From positions 1 through 23,208 of IMG/VR virus record IMGVR_UViG_3300031753_000038: 23,208 nt of DNA; one strand, given 5' to 3'. The notes under the pieces were generated by a model. It worked only from the letters and a program-made list of their open reading frames with translations, was not told the DNA's origin and did no database searches. Source of the DNA: a virus. Below are positions 13,148-20,206 of this stretch, one piece after another (position 1 is the first letter of the stretch; each line of letters opens with the position of its first letter). The position numbers and the translations under genes were made by a program.

Positions 13148-13416
13148 GAACCGCTGCTGTGCTATTTATGTCTATCATACTTTGCGTTTCCCTCATGCTT
13201 AACTTCAAACTCTTGCGGCATCCGCCTACTGTGACGGTATACGCAGAACCACCGGCGCTACCGGGCGATATAAACCTACATGATCTCTACAATTGGAATA
13301 CACTGTGGAGAGAAGCGCTTCTGAAGTTGCCGCCAGGTGTAATGTTTCATTGTGTGAGCAATCGCACGGAACCAGAAGTTGTATATGAATTTAACCTTCG
13401 AAGAACGGAGAAGTGA
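13144..13416 (+). CDS. Membrane-anchored small protein
   Basis: A 90-residue product from ATG 13144 in an ATGA overlap with the exported protein. Residues about 4-22 (AAVLFMSIILCVSLMLNF) are a transmembrane anchor without a clear cleavage site. The rest faces one side of the membrane (PALPGDINLHDLYNWNTLW). It probably works with the exported neighbour. Family unknown. Confidence 0.58.
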   Translation: MRTAAVLFMSIILCVSLMLNFKLLRHPPTVTVYAEPPALPGDINLHDLYNWNTLWREALLKLPPGVMFHCVSNRTEPEVVYEFNLRRTEK

Positions 13417-13420
13417 AGCC

Positions 13421-13555
13421 ATGACCCTACTAGAAATAGCATTCTTTTTAGGTGTATGTATTGGTTTTGCAGTCAAATCAATCTTGTATTGGATTACTGA
13501 TCCAGCACACGATGACTCGGGACCGTATAGTACCTGGAGAAGAAGGAGGCATTAA
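13421..13555 (+). CDS. Very small membrane protein
   Basis: A 44-residue product, MTLLEIAFFLGVCIGFAVKS to WRRRRH. One hydrophobic helix occupies residues 2-26, and the C-terminus is strongly basic. GGAG lies about 10 bases before ATG 13421, and the stop TAA is followed directly by the next ATG. It is too short to assign but fits the local group of envelope genes. Confidence 0.55.
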   Translation: MTLLEIAFFLGVCIGFAVKSILYWITDPAHDDSGPYSTWRRRRH

Positions 13556-13858
13556 ATGTCAGGTCTTCATCGACTCGCGAGGCGCGAGGCGCAGGCTGCC
13601 GCTCTTGTGGCAAACGGCCTGCCTGACAAAGAAATAGCTAAGGAGATGAGGCTCACTCTCCACACGGTCCACAATTACCTGAACCGTGTTTACGAGAAGC
13701 TGGGGATTTCCAGCCGCGTCGAGTTAGTGCTGTACATGCAAGTAAACTCACCCGAAGTGCGATGCTCGGCATGTGGACTTTGCAGGAAGTGTTGCAGGTG
13801 CTGGTTGGATCAAGACAACTGGCTTGGTAGGGTTTCATGGCCCTACTCGCCCTCGTGA
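13556..13858 (+). CDS. LuxR/GerE-type HTH with C-terminal Cys cluster
   Basis: A 100-residue product; AGAAGGAGG lies about 6 bases before ATG 13556. Residues about 5-62 form the four-helix GerE/LuxR DNA-binding domain: LARREAQAAALVANGLPDKE, then IAKEMRLTLHTVHNYLNRVY and KLGISSRVELVLYM. There is no receiver or autoinducer domain. The C-terminus has six cysteines in CSACGLCRKCCRC, a pattern able to bind a metal or iron-sulfur centre. It may be a redox- or metal-sensing regulator of the late or envelope genes. The tail is encoded partly where the next gene overlaps, but the Cys cluster itself lies upstream of that overlap. Confidence 0.75.
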   Translation: MSGLHRLARREAQAAALVANGLPDKEIAKEMRLTLHTVHNYLNRVYEKLGISSRVELVLYMQVNSPEVRCSACGLCRKCCRCWLDQDNWLGRVSWPYSPS

Positions 13859-13971
13859 CGCTGAGGCGTCGAATCCGATACGACTTCTACGTCCGTCGAT
13901 TGTCGGCCCTGGGCTGCGCTCGCAAATACGGCAAGACCGTTCGGCAGATCGAGGAGGTGCTTCGATGGTGA
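13837..13971 (+). CDS. Small Arg-rich protein overlapping both neighbours
   Basis: A 44-residue product from ATG 13837, with TAGGG 5 bases upstream. It fills the space between the LuxR-type gene and the nuclease, overlapping the first by 22 bases and the second by 7. The sequence is basic and helical (RRRIRYDFYVRRLSALGCAR, KTVRQIEEVLRW), possibly HTH-like. Without comparison, it is only moderately supported. Confidence 0.42.
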   Translation: MALLALVTLRRRIRYDFYVRRLSALGCARKYGKTVRQIEEVLRW

Positions 13972-14372
13972 AGAATCGAAAGACGGAGGCAGCTATCCTG
14001 CTCGAAACGCACATGCGAGAATTGGGGCTGCGTTTCCTGCCAGATGGCAAGCGTGAAAAGGAATTACAATTTTGCCCTCCCAGGCGCTGGCGATTCGATT
14101 ACGTCATCCTGTATAAGCGTGGTCCAGTCGGGAACATCGCAAAAAATATCTTGGGCGGCCTATATCCCTACGAGCTTGCTGTCGAAATCGAGGGGGGTGG
14201 TTGGATTGGCGGTCGGCACATGCGCGGCAAGGGATTCGAAGCGGACCTGGAAAAATATGCAACGGCGACCGCGATGGGCTATACTGTCTTTCGATTCAGC
14301 CCTCGTATGATTCTTACCGGCCAAGCCAAAGAGTTCCTAGCCCAGTGGCTAAAACTAAAGGAGACTCAATGA
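13965..14372 (+). CDS. PD-(D/E)XK-like nuclease (resolvase-like)
   Basis: A 135-residue product from ATG 13965, with GAGGAGG 8 bases upstream. Key features are RRWRFDYVILY (D45), YELAVEIEGGGW (E74, E76), GGRHMRGKGFEADLEKY (with K97) and a final beta strand GYTVFRFS. This matches the restriction-endonuclease-like fold of small phage nucleases related to VRR-NUC and DUF559 proteins, which act as Holliday junction or branched-DNA nucleases. It would process recombination intermediates made by the ERF protein. A long in-frame extension upstream exists but overlaps the LuxR-type gene and lacks a better start. Confidence 0.72.
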   Translation: MVKNRKTEAAILLETHMRELGLRFLPDGKREKELQFCPPRRWRFDYVILYKRGPVGNIAKNILGGLYPYELAVEIEGGGWIGGRHMRGKGFEADLEKYATATAMGYTVFRFSPRMILTGQAKEFLAQWLKLKETQ

Positions 14373-14761
14373 AAAAGCTGTTCCTGCTGTCGACCCTCGC
14401 AGTCTTGCTTATCGTCGCTGTTGCCTTGTCGGGATGCGCGGCATATGTCATCCATCCAGGCGCAACCAGTAGTTTCGATTCACACGCCTATGATGCGTTG
14501 CTGGTGGCCAATGATTCGATCAACTCGGCCAAAGCAGCCCTTTCGACAGGCTCCCTGCCGACCAACTCGGTGGAATACCTGAACATCCTCATCAAGTCGT
14601 ACAACGCCGCCGACGCGCTCTACAAGGTCTACCACGATGCCGCAGTCAAGGGGCAAGACACGTCACAGATGATGGCAAACCTGCAAATCGACCTCAACCA
14701 ACTGGCGACCGACCTGGCAAGCTTCAAGAAAGTGAGCGGAAAAAGAGATGCCGCGATATAG
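14369..14761 (+). CDS. Lipoprotein
   Basis: A 130-residue product from ATG 14369 in an ATGA overlap, preceded by AAAGGAG. The N-terminus MKKLFLLSTLAVLLIV continues to VALSGCAAYV, a canonical lipobox with Cys27 as the lipidated residue. The mature protein is helical (AYDALLVANDSINSAKAAL, ILIKSYNAADALYKVY, DLNQLATDLASFKK). Phage lipoproteins often block adsorption or DNA entry of related phages, so superinfection exclusion is a reasonable guess. It is the last of a run of envelope-directed products. Confidence 0.8.
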   Translation: MKKLFLLSTLAVLLIVAVALSGCAAYVIHPGATSSFDSHAYDALLVANDSINSAKAALSTGSLPTNSVEYLNILIKSYNAADALYKVYHDAAVKGQDTSQMMANLQIDLNQLATDLASFKKVSGKRDAAI

Positions 14762-15014
14762 GTGCCACAAAGAAGTCTGGGCGCTGAAAATCAAGGAAAT
14801 CACAGACCCAACAATCCCAGGAAATGAATCTGACGGCAGCCTAATGCTCCATGTGGAGGGAGACGGTTACGCTCCTATCCTAGTGGGCAGAGAGTATGTC
14901 CGTAGGCATAGTCCCAAACCGGGAGGCTATTACGTAGTCTACAAAGACGGCTATGTTTCATGGTCTCCAGCAGATGCTTTCGAGGAAGGCTATACGCTAA
15001 TTGGAGGCAAATGA
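14748..15014 (+). CDS. Conserved-looking phage protein, KEVWALKI type
   Basis: An 88-residue product, overlapping the lipoprotein gene by 14 bases. It begins MPRYRCHKEVWALKIKEI and continues with YAPILVGREYVRRHSPKPGG and YYVVYKDGYVSWSPADAFEE, a pattern I recall from many phages as a small beta-rich protein of unknown function. There is no catalytic motif. The stop overlaps two successive ATGs of the next gene. Confidence 0.7.
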   Translation: MPRYRCHKEVWALKIKEITDPTIPGNESDGSLMLHVEGDGYAPILVGREYVRRHSPKPGGYYVVYKDGYVSWSPADAFEEGYTLIGGK

Positions 15015-15241
15015 TGAGCACTACACCAGTACCGCAACCCGGCAGCAAAGTTCAGACGTTCCTGGCCATACTCGAATTGGCCCTCGGCACAGCAGCGGGA
15101 GTGCTGACCGGCGGCGCGGCGGCGGACATCAAGCTCGTTACGGCGCTGCTGCAAATCGCCATCCATGCCAATGCTGTATTGCAAAGCGAGATTGGCAAGC
15201 CAATCGACGAAGGAAAAATCCCGCAGCAATCTCAAGTTTGA
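15014..15241 (+). CDS. Small hydrophobic helical protein
   Basis: A 75-residue product. GGAGG lies 6 bases before ATG 15014; ATG 15011 is closer to it and less likely. The middle is hydrophobic (VQTFLAILELALGTAAGVLT, LVTALLQIAIHANAVL) with a Gly/Ala-rich turn, and could be one or two membrane-associated helices. It is not clearly a holin. Family not recognised. Confidence 0.6.
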   Translation: MSTTPVPQPGSKVQTFLAILELALGTAAGVLTGGAAADIKLVTALLQIAIHANAVLQSEIGKPIDEGKIPQQSQV

Positions 15242-15275
15242 GCGGAATACCCATAAAGCTCGGCACTGGGGGGCG

Positions 15276-15608
15276 ATGTCAATGACCTACAGGGAAACTA
15301 GACGTAAGTCAAAAACGGGACATCTCAGTTTCGCGCTGACTCTCCCGCCGTTTCTCCGAGAAGCGAGACGAAGTAAACCTCTTGGTGCCGAGCTTCCCAA
15401 GTTTGGCCGGTATGTGGACGCTGCCGAATATCGAAATAAGGCAGAGGGATTGGCCTTCGGACCAATCGGCTCAGAAGTCCCAGTACCGGCCTGGAGTAGA
15501 AGTGCATTTTATTTAGAGGAGGCCATTCGACCGCACAGGAGCCGGGTCGATCCAGGGGACGGCCTATCGCTAGGACGTAGTGGGTCGATCCGGCGCAAAA
15601 TGCTATGA
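15276..15608 (+). CDS. Hypothetical protein
   Basis: A 110-residue product. ATG 15276 follows a G-run (GGGGGG); an internal ATG at residue 3 is possible. It is basic, with no recognised domain: FALTLPPFLREARRSKPLG, KFGRYVDAAEYRNKAEGLAF. The DNA near its end contains the 10-base direct repeat GGGTCGATCC twice (15544-15553 and 15582-15591). The stop overlaps the next ATG as ATGA. Confidence 0.5.
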   Translation: MSMTYRETRRKSKTGHLSFALTLPPFLREARRSKPLGAELPKFGRYVDAAEYRNKAEGLAFGPIGSEVPVPAWSRSAFYLEEAIRPHRSRVDPGDGLSLGRSGSIRRKML

Positions 15609-16123
15609 GCTTTCAAGATTCAGTTCGACTCATCATGCTTCAGCATCGAATCACGCATCCCTGGTTTCGACTGTGCCGATATGTGAGACGCGGAGACGTA
15701 GCGGTCTATACGATGGCAAGAACGGGAGAACTTGCCCCACTCAAAGGCTATCGGCTTGTGAGTGGCCGTAGAGCAAAGCGAGTGAGACTTGACAGAAAAT
15801 GGCCCGTCGAAACTTTGAGTCAGATGGAAGTTCTCAAACCTGGGGATGTACAGGGACTATTTTCGGGGATCGACTGGAATCAGTGGTCTCTGGCTGGGCT
15901 GACTGCGTTCCGTCGTAGCTCGGGAGCCTCGCCAGGACTTCACTCGCATACTCTGGGTTGCCGCCCCCGTTCCAAGCGAGCAGGGCTGCTCCGATGTCTG
16001 TGGGATGCTTTTTCAGAATTATCTTCAGATGCGTACATCCTCGCTCTAATCCGGTCAGCGGGTCGCAAAGTTCGGAAAGAAAACGCCCCTCGAAGCCTTC
16101 CTCCCGCGCCACCTCTCCCATGA
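15605..16123 (+). CDS. Hypothetical protein overlapping the lysis gene antisense
   Basis: A 172-codon reading frame from an ATGA overlap. The first 80 residues (SFQDSVRLIMLQHRITHPWF, KGYRLVSGRRAKRVRLDRKW) look plausible for a small basic protein. The remaining half lies opposite the transglycosylase gene over 290 bases and is Ser/Arg/Pro-rich, as expected of antisense reading. The gene start is supported by coupling; its full length is doubtful. Confidence 0.4.
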   Translation: MSFQDSVRLIMLQHRITHPWFRLCRYVRRGDVAVYTMARTGELAPLKGYRLVSGRRAKRVRLDRKWPVETLSQMEVLKPGDVQGLFSGIDWNQWSLAGLTAFRRSSGASPGLHSHTLGCRPRSKRAGLLRCLWDAFSELSSDAYILALIRSAGRKVRKENAPRSLPPAPPLP

Positions 16124-16349
16124 TCTGAAGAAGGCCCCAACTCATCGCCCGCGTGTAGGCTTCTGTCGCGCTCATGTTACCCTTGACGTACAGAGGCGCG
16201 ATGTAGCGGGTCATAAAGTTCGTCTCATAGCGTGTCGCCCACGGGCACCAGCCGCTCTCTTGTTCGATAACAGCACAGACCAGCGCCGCGTCGATGCCAT
16301 GCTCTTGAGCCTTCTGTCGAGCGAGGGCAATCAGGTCAGCCTTTTCCAA
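15834..16349 (-). CDS. Lytic transglycosylase (endolysin)
   Basis: A 171-residue SLT-type enzyme that cleaves peptidoglycan glycan strands during host lysis. The catalytic Glu is E31 in VIEQESGW. The typical GLLQIMG follows at about 72-78, and the AWNGG motif is at about 125-129. No signal peptide is present, so it needs the holin to reach the wall. The last 30 residues are polar and may be a linker. It overlaps the upstream gene by 14 bases and is the last gene of the late minus-strand cassette. Confidence 0.85.
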   Translation of the reverse strand: MEKADLIALARQKAQEHGIDAALVCAVIEQESGWCPWATRYETNFMTRYIAPLYVKGNMSATEAYTRAMSWGLLQIMGEVAREEGFEGRFLSELCDPLTGLERGCTHLKIILKKHPTDIGAALLAWNGGGNPEYASEVLARLPSYDGTQSAQPETTDSSRSPKIVPVHPQV

Positions 16350-16584
16350 GGTCTTGCTCCTCTAGGTCATCGACAATCTCGGCCCGCTGCTCATCGTGAA
16401 TTTCGGCTGCCTTGGTATGGCCGGGAAAGATGGCATTGAGGGTTCCGGCCAGAAGCCGCCCCCACAATTTACCGGCATCCTTCGCTCGACCGCTTCGGGC
16501 ACTCAAGGTCTCATCATTCTTCCCGCCCAGGATCACATTGCACAGCACATCGAAGGCGATAGCCACATTGCAAAGATATTGCAT
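16336..16584 (-). CDS. Small lysis-cassette protein of unknown function
   Basis: An 82-residue product. The N-terminus is hydrophobic (QYLCNVAIAFDVLCNVILGG), followed by NDETLSARSGRAKDAGKLW, a pattern I recall next to phage endolysins. The acidic C-terminus ends EEQDLGKG. There is no Shine-Dalgarno, but TATAAT lies 8 bases before ATG 16584, so it may have its own promoter. Possible accessory of lysis. Confidence 0.58.
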   Translation of the reverse strand: MQYLCNVAIAFDVLCNVILGGKNDETLSARSGRAKDAGKLWGRLLAGTLNAIFPGHTKAAEIHDEQRAEIVDDLEEQDLGKG

Positions 16585-16607
16585 CTTAGGGAATTATATA
16601 GTTAACT

Positions 16608-16892
16608 TCACGCCTTTGATTTGTCAGGTACAAGTTCGATTTGTTTAAAAATATCGGGGTGCGTGGCCGCTAAAACATCCGTCCTAAGCGGCAGCAGTGC
16701 CAGCACATCTTCCAAGTGCAAGCATTCTTGCAGGTTTGGACAAGGATCGTTGGGCTTCGTCACTGCGATTTTGCCATTGCAGTAATCGTTTCCTGCCATA
16801 GCATCATAAAGAATACCTACGACTGGCCCTCCATAACCGAAAAATACGACCTTATCGCCGTTCTTTGCTTCGCGTCCGTTTCTGTAATGCAT
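16608..16892 (-). CDS. Conserved-looking phage protein, HYRNGREAKNGD type
   Basis: A 94-residue product beginning MHYRNGREAKNGDKVVF, then GILYDAMAGNDYCNGKIAV and CPNLQECLHLEDVLAL. I recall this small beta-rich pattern from other tailed phages as a protein of unknown function. TATAAG lies 8 bases before ATG 16892, with AGAAG between. It sits between membrane genes and the endolysin. Confidence 0.65.
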   Translation of the reverse strand: MHYRNGREAKNGDKVVFFGYGGPVVGILYDAMAGNDYCNGKIAVTKPNDPCPNLQECLHLEDVLALLPLRTDVLAATHPDIFKQIELVPDKSKA

Positions 16893-16923
16893 GTTATCTT
16901 CTTATAATTCCACCATTCTACAC

Positions 16924-17295
16924 CTAAACTCTGCCGTGAACATCCAACTCCTCACGAAGTATGCGCCGAATGGCTTCGTTTCGCGCTGCCATAATGTTAT
17001 CGAAATGGGCTTTCAACCTGATATTGGATTCTTCGGCGGCAGCATCGCAGATTTCGCGCAACTTAACTTCCCATTCGCCAGCCTCCCGCGCCCCGGAACC
17101 CTTCCTTTCGGCCATCACGCTTCTCATCATTTCTCTTGTCCTCATCTCCCATTCAGCAAGACCCAGATTGCCAATGCCGGGAATAGTATCCTTTCGACTT
17201 GTCCCGTTGCGCCACGGCTTGAACTTGAGCACAAGCCACAAAGCGAGTAGCGCAAATCCGCCAACGGTTATTTGGCTGGTTGGATCGAAATTCAT
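16924..17295 (-). CDS. Membrane-anchored coiled-coil protein, spanin-like
   Basis: A 123-residue product from ATG 17295 overlapping the holin-like stop. Residues about 10-24 (VGGFALLALWLVLKF) are a transmembrane anchor, and the remaining part is a long charged helix (WEMRTREMMRSVMAERK, AHFDNIMAARNEAIRRIL). This layout resembles inner-membrane spanins, which join inner and outer membranes at lysis. No lipoprotein partner nested in it was found. The assignment is by layout and position. Confidence 0.55.
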   Translation of the reverse strand: MNFDPTSQITVGGFALLALWLVLKFKPWRNGTSRKDTIPGIGNLGLAEWEMRTREMMRSVMAERKGSGAREAGEWEVKLREICDAAAEESNIRLKAHFDNIMAARNEAIRRILREELDVHGRV

Positions 17296-17570
17296 TCATG
17301 TCGTCCATTCGGTGCCTCTGGCGGGGTTGGAGGAGTTCCGTTCGTCGGCGGCTTGCCGTTCGCTGCCTGCGCGAGACGGTACCCGGTCATCATCCCGAGC
17401 AGTGCCGCGAGAATCTGGTCCGATACATGCTCCAGCCAGTTGAGCGTGGCCTGATCTTGCGTGTGATGGACGACATGCAGAAGAACGCCGCCAGCACACA
17501 GGAACAGCGTTACCAGCACAAGGACGTTGAAATGTTCGTCTACGAACTGCCTCACCGTCTCACCCTCCAT
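17292..17570 (-). CDS. Holin-like membrane protein
   Basis: A 92-residue product with two hydrophobic segments, NVLVLVTLFLCAGGVLLHVV (about residues 15-34) and ILAALLGMMTGYRLA (about 53-67), and a Pro-rich polar tail. Two transmembrane helices, small size and location upstream of the endolysin fit a class II-type holin that opens the membrane for the transglycosylase. It overlaps the next gene by an ATGA. The Pro/Thr tail is unusual for a holin. Confidence 0.6.
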   Translation of the reverse strand: MEGETVRQFVDEHFNVLVLVTLFLCAGGVLLHVVHHTQDQATLNWLEHVSDQILAALLGMMTGYRLAQAANGKPPTNGTPPTPPEAPNGRHE

Positions 17571-17579
17571 CCTCTCCGC

Positions 17580-19481
17580 TCATCGAATCACTGCTCCATT
17601 CGATAGCACGCATCCGTTAGCGCAGACAGCCCCACCACCAGGTGACGAAGGCGGCGGTGGTGGAGGCGGGGGCGGTCCTCCACTGCCAACATAGCACACG
17701 CTTCCGTCAAAAGTAGTCACATTCGTCGTGCCATTTGATGTGGCGGAGTTAAAACATGTCAGGGCCGGAATTACATTGACAAACCCATGTAGCGTCGAGG
17801 CCGAGGGATTCTCCCAGTCCGTGAAGTTGCCGCCTACTACATCCGGTCCAATCGGAGGCCATGTGCCGCTCCACCATGTCGGCCTTGCGCTCAAGTAGAA
17901 GCTCGACGGCAGTGCAGCAGGATTTGTGAAAGTATTGACGCCACAGTTGAAGACGTTCGTGTACAGCATCGTGCTGTCGGTGTTGTTTGGTGTGTGTGTG
18001 CCAGACCCGGACATGTACCCAACCGCGATACAGGTCGGACCGCCACCGCTCCCGGCAGCCGTGGGAGACTTGCGGATACTCGAATAGCCTTGGGAGTTGA
18101 TGGCGAAGTCCGATCCTGCCAGGATACCTACGAGGTTATAGTTCTGGGCTGTCCAATCAATCGAATAAGCGACAGCGTTTCCAGTCTGCTGATTAGCAGC
18201 ACCTAAGTTCAGCGCACCTCTAGCATTGATGGGAGGAACACCCTTATTCGACCCGGTTGAAAGTGTACGAAAGAGCGTGTCGTTATTCGCAGACCCCCAT
18301 ACGGAGTCGGCTTGAAAATGTGTCGTTATGTTTCCCTCAAATAAATTGAACATCGGATTCGCGCCATGGGTGGCATCAATGTCCGATATTAACCAGCTAT
18401 TGAAGGTGCCGGTCGGAGCATCATAGGCTCCCGTCGAGTAGTTATAAGCGATGACATTGCCAGACGCACCCCACTCTAGCATGATGCTTACGTGCTGCCG
18501 CCATAAGATGTTGTTCTGAATGAGATTGGCGCTTGATTTGTAGCTCAGTCGTAGCTGGTCATCCTCAGTGCCTGGGCCATGCGAATAACCATCATGAAAG
18601 AAGCTATCCTGAATTGTATCGTGGAGCGACCAGTCAATATGCATGTGAGCACCGTTGGCGAAGTCGCTCTCGACATTCTTGACCCAACTGTTGACGGTAG
18701 CAACCATGTTGATGTTCGGATTGTAGCCTGTGTTGGGTTGCGCTGTGAGATGAAGATTCTCTAGGCCAGCGTTTGCACACGCCGCGTTGTATGGGTAAGC
18801 AGCCTGGCCACCGTTCGTGTAGGCAAGATAAAGTGGTTCGCTGATGCCGATTGTTGTTCCACTGATGCTTGTCACTTGAACAGTCTGGCCTGACAAGCCG
18901 CCGATTCCTCCGTTGCACCAGGAGCACGTCCCATTGTCACCCTGGTTTGTCATAATAGCCGAGTCGTTCTGAGAGAGTGTCATCAGCATCCCGACGCTGA
19001 TCCCCGAGGCGCTCGCTACGGTGATACTCTTGGAGTTCTGGGCCGTGCCTCCGGTAATCGCGGTGCTATTCCCTGAGTTCGGGCCACCGCCATTTCCAAA
19101 ACTGACGATCCCGCAACTGGCGCTTCCAGTCGTATTGATGATTGTTTTCGTCGGGCCTGAGCCGCGCAATACAACATTGCTTGGGATGATGATACATCCA
19201 CCGTTCGTGTTATAGGTGCCAGGATTGAGCAGCACGACTTGCCCGCTAGCACATCCAGCCAGAGCTGAATTGATCTGAATTGTCGTGACAGATTGCACAG
19301 TACTTGAGGATAGACCAGACGTACCGAGCGTGGAACACAACACGGTCCGTGACGGGATGCCGCTTGGGACGCCTACGCCAGACCAGTCGGTCGCTCTGGC
19401 TGGGTTGAGAATGCCAGACCAGAGCTGCGCGTGGGCAGCAACAGGCAAGAGAAACATGACAATGAAGAGTCTTCGGATCAC
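17580..19481 (-). CDS. Exported right-handed beta-helix protein (depolymerase or tail spike type)
   Basis: A 633-residue product from GTG 19481 in a GTGA overlap. It starts with a Sec signal peptide, MIRRLFIVMFLLPVAAHAQ. Residues about 85-150 (GQVVLLNPGTYNT, IPSNVVLRGSGPTKTIINT) are typical of right-handed parallel beta-helix proteins of the pectate lyase type. The centre has several Asn/His/Asp-rich turns (HDTIQDSFFHDGYSHG). The C-terminus has a run of nine Pro followed by SSPGGG and a Cys-containing cap (VCANGC). It likely binds or cuts surface polysaccharide. A signal peptide on such a phage protein is odd. Confidence 0.72.
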   Translation of the reverse strand: MIRRLFIVMFLLPVAAHAQLWSGILNPARATDWSGVGVPSGIPSRTVLCSTLGTSGLSSSTVQSVTTIQINSALAGCASGQVVLLNPGTYNTNGGCIIIPSNVVLRGSGPTKTIINTTGSASCGIVSFGNGGGPNSGNSTAITGGTAQNSKSITVASASGISVGMLMTLSQNDSAIMTNQGDNGTCSWCNGGIGGLSGQTVQVTSISGTTIGISEPLYLAYTNGGQAAYPYNAACANAGLENLHLTAQPNTGYNPNINMVATVNSWVKNVESDFANGAHMHIDWSLHDTIQDSFFHDGYSHGPGTEDDQLRLSYKSSANLIQNNILWRQHVSIMLEWGASGNVIAYNYSTGAYDAPTGTFNSWLISDIDATHGANPMFNLFEGNITTHFQADSVWGSANNDTLFRTLSTGSNKGVPPINARGALNLGAANQQTGNAVAYSIDWTAQNYNLVGILAGSDFAINSQGYSSIRKSPTAAGSGGGPTCIAVGYMSGSGTHTPNNTDSTMLYTNVFNCGVNTFTNPAALPSSFYLSARPTWWSGTWPPIGPDVVGGNFTDWENPSASTLHGFVNVIPALTCFNSATSNGTTNVTTFDGSVCYVGSGGPPPPPPPPPSSPGGGAVCANGCVLSNGAVIR

Positions 19482-20206
19482 GGTCCACCAAAAGTGATAC
19501 TAGCCTGCGGCGCATTCGACGCCCCGACAGTAGCCGGAAGCAAACACACTATGCTAACCCTCGCGTGAAACGTATTTGTGGTAGCGGTAAACTGCGCCGC
19601 GACATTGCCCGCCGTTCCCTGCACCACACTAGAGGATTCATTGTAGTTGCCGTTCGTGCCTCGCAGAACCCAGGAATAGTTCGTCCCGGCAGTAAACGTG
19701 TTGTTGGAGTTCTGGTCATCATGAATTGCCGAGAAGCAGTAGTCTGCCGCTGTCGTAGTGACAGTTGCTCCAGTAAAAGAAGTTCCAGTCAAGTCACCGC
19801 TCAAGCTGTGCACGTCAAGTGCGGCAGCAGTTTTAACGCCACTGGCCTCATGGCAATCAAGGCTTTGGGCAAGGACCGATCCTGAAATCGTAACCGTGAC
19901 GGTTGCGGTCCCGCCAGCCTCATTCAATAAGTAATAGGTTGCGGCGGTATTTGTCGATGAGCTAGTACTGTCAATGACCGTAAAATTCGCAGCATTTCCA
20001 TCTCTAAATGTGCTGATCGTAACTGACGTACTACCCCATCCAAACATACAGATCACTGCGCTTCCAATGCTCAGGTTAGAGGAAAAGGTTGCTGTCAAGC
20101 TCGTGCCAGAGGTTTGCGTGGCACTTGCAGCTTGTACAAACGTAGCGGTGGCCTTCACGGACCTTGCACACAGCAACAAAGGAAGCAGTAGAATTAAGCG
20201 TTTCAT
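19478..20206 (-). CDS. Exported beta-sandwich protein
   Basis: A 242-residue product. ATG 20206 overlaps the previous stop (ATGA) and has GGG 6 bases upstream; ATG 20212 is a poorer choice. The signal peptide is MKRLILLLPLLLCARSVKA. The mature part is Thr/Ser/Ala-rich and beta-strand-rich (TSLTATFSSNLSIGSAVICM, GGTATVTVTISGSV, DCHEASGVKTAAAL). This resembles Ig-like domains of bacterial surface proteins in which an E-x-S-G-V element is recurrent. Probably a receptor- or surface-binding protein. The signal peptide implies export rather than normal virion assembly. Confidence 0.68.
   Translation of the reverse strand: MKRLILLLPLLLCARSVKATATFVQAASATQTSGTSLTATFSSNLSIGSAVICMFGWGSTSVTISTFRDGNAANFTVIDSTSSSTNTAATYYLLNEAGGTATVTVTISGSVLAQSLDCHEASGVKTAAALDVHSLSGDLTGTSFTGATVTTTAADYCFSAIHDDQNSNNTFTAGTNYSWVLRGTNGNYNESSSVVQGTAGNVAAQFTATTNTFHARVSIVCLLPATVGASNAPQASITFGGP

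Noticed and set aside
15544-15591. Direct repeat GGGTCGATCC as an attachment or binding site
   Set aside because: Only 10 bases, inside a likely coding region and rich in the generally enriched TCGA; insufficient support.
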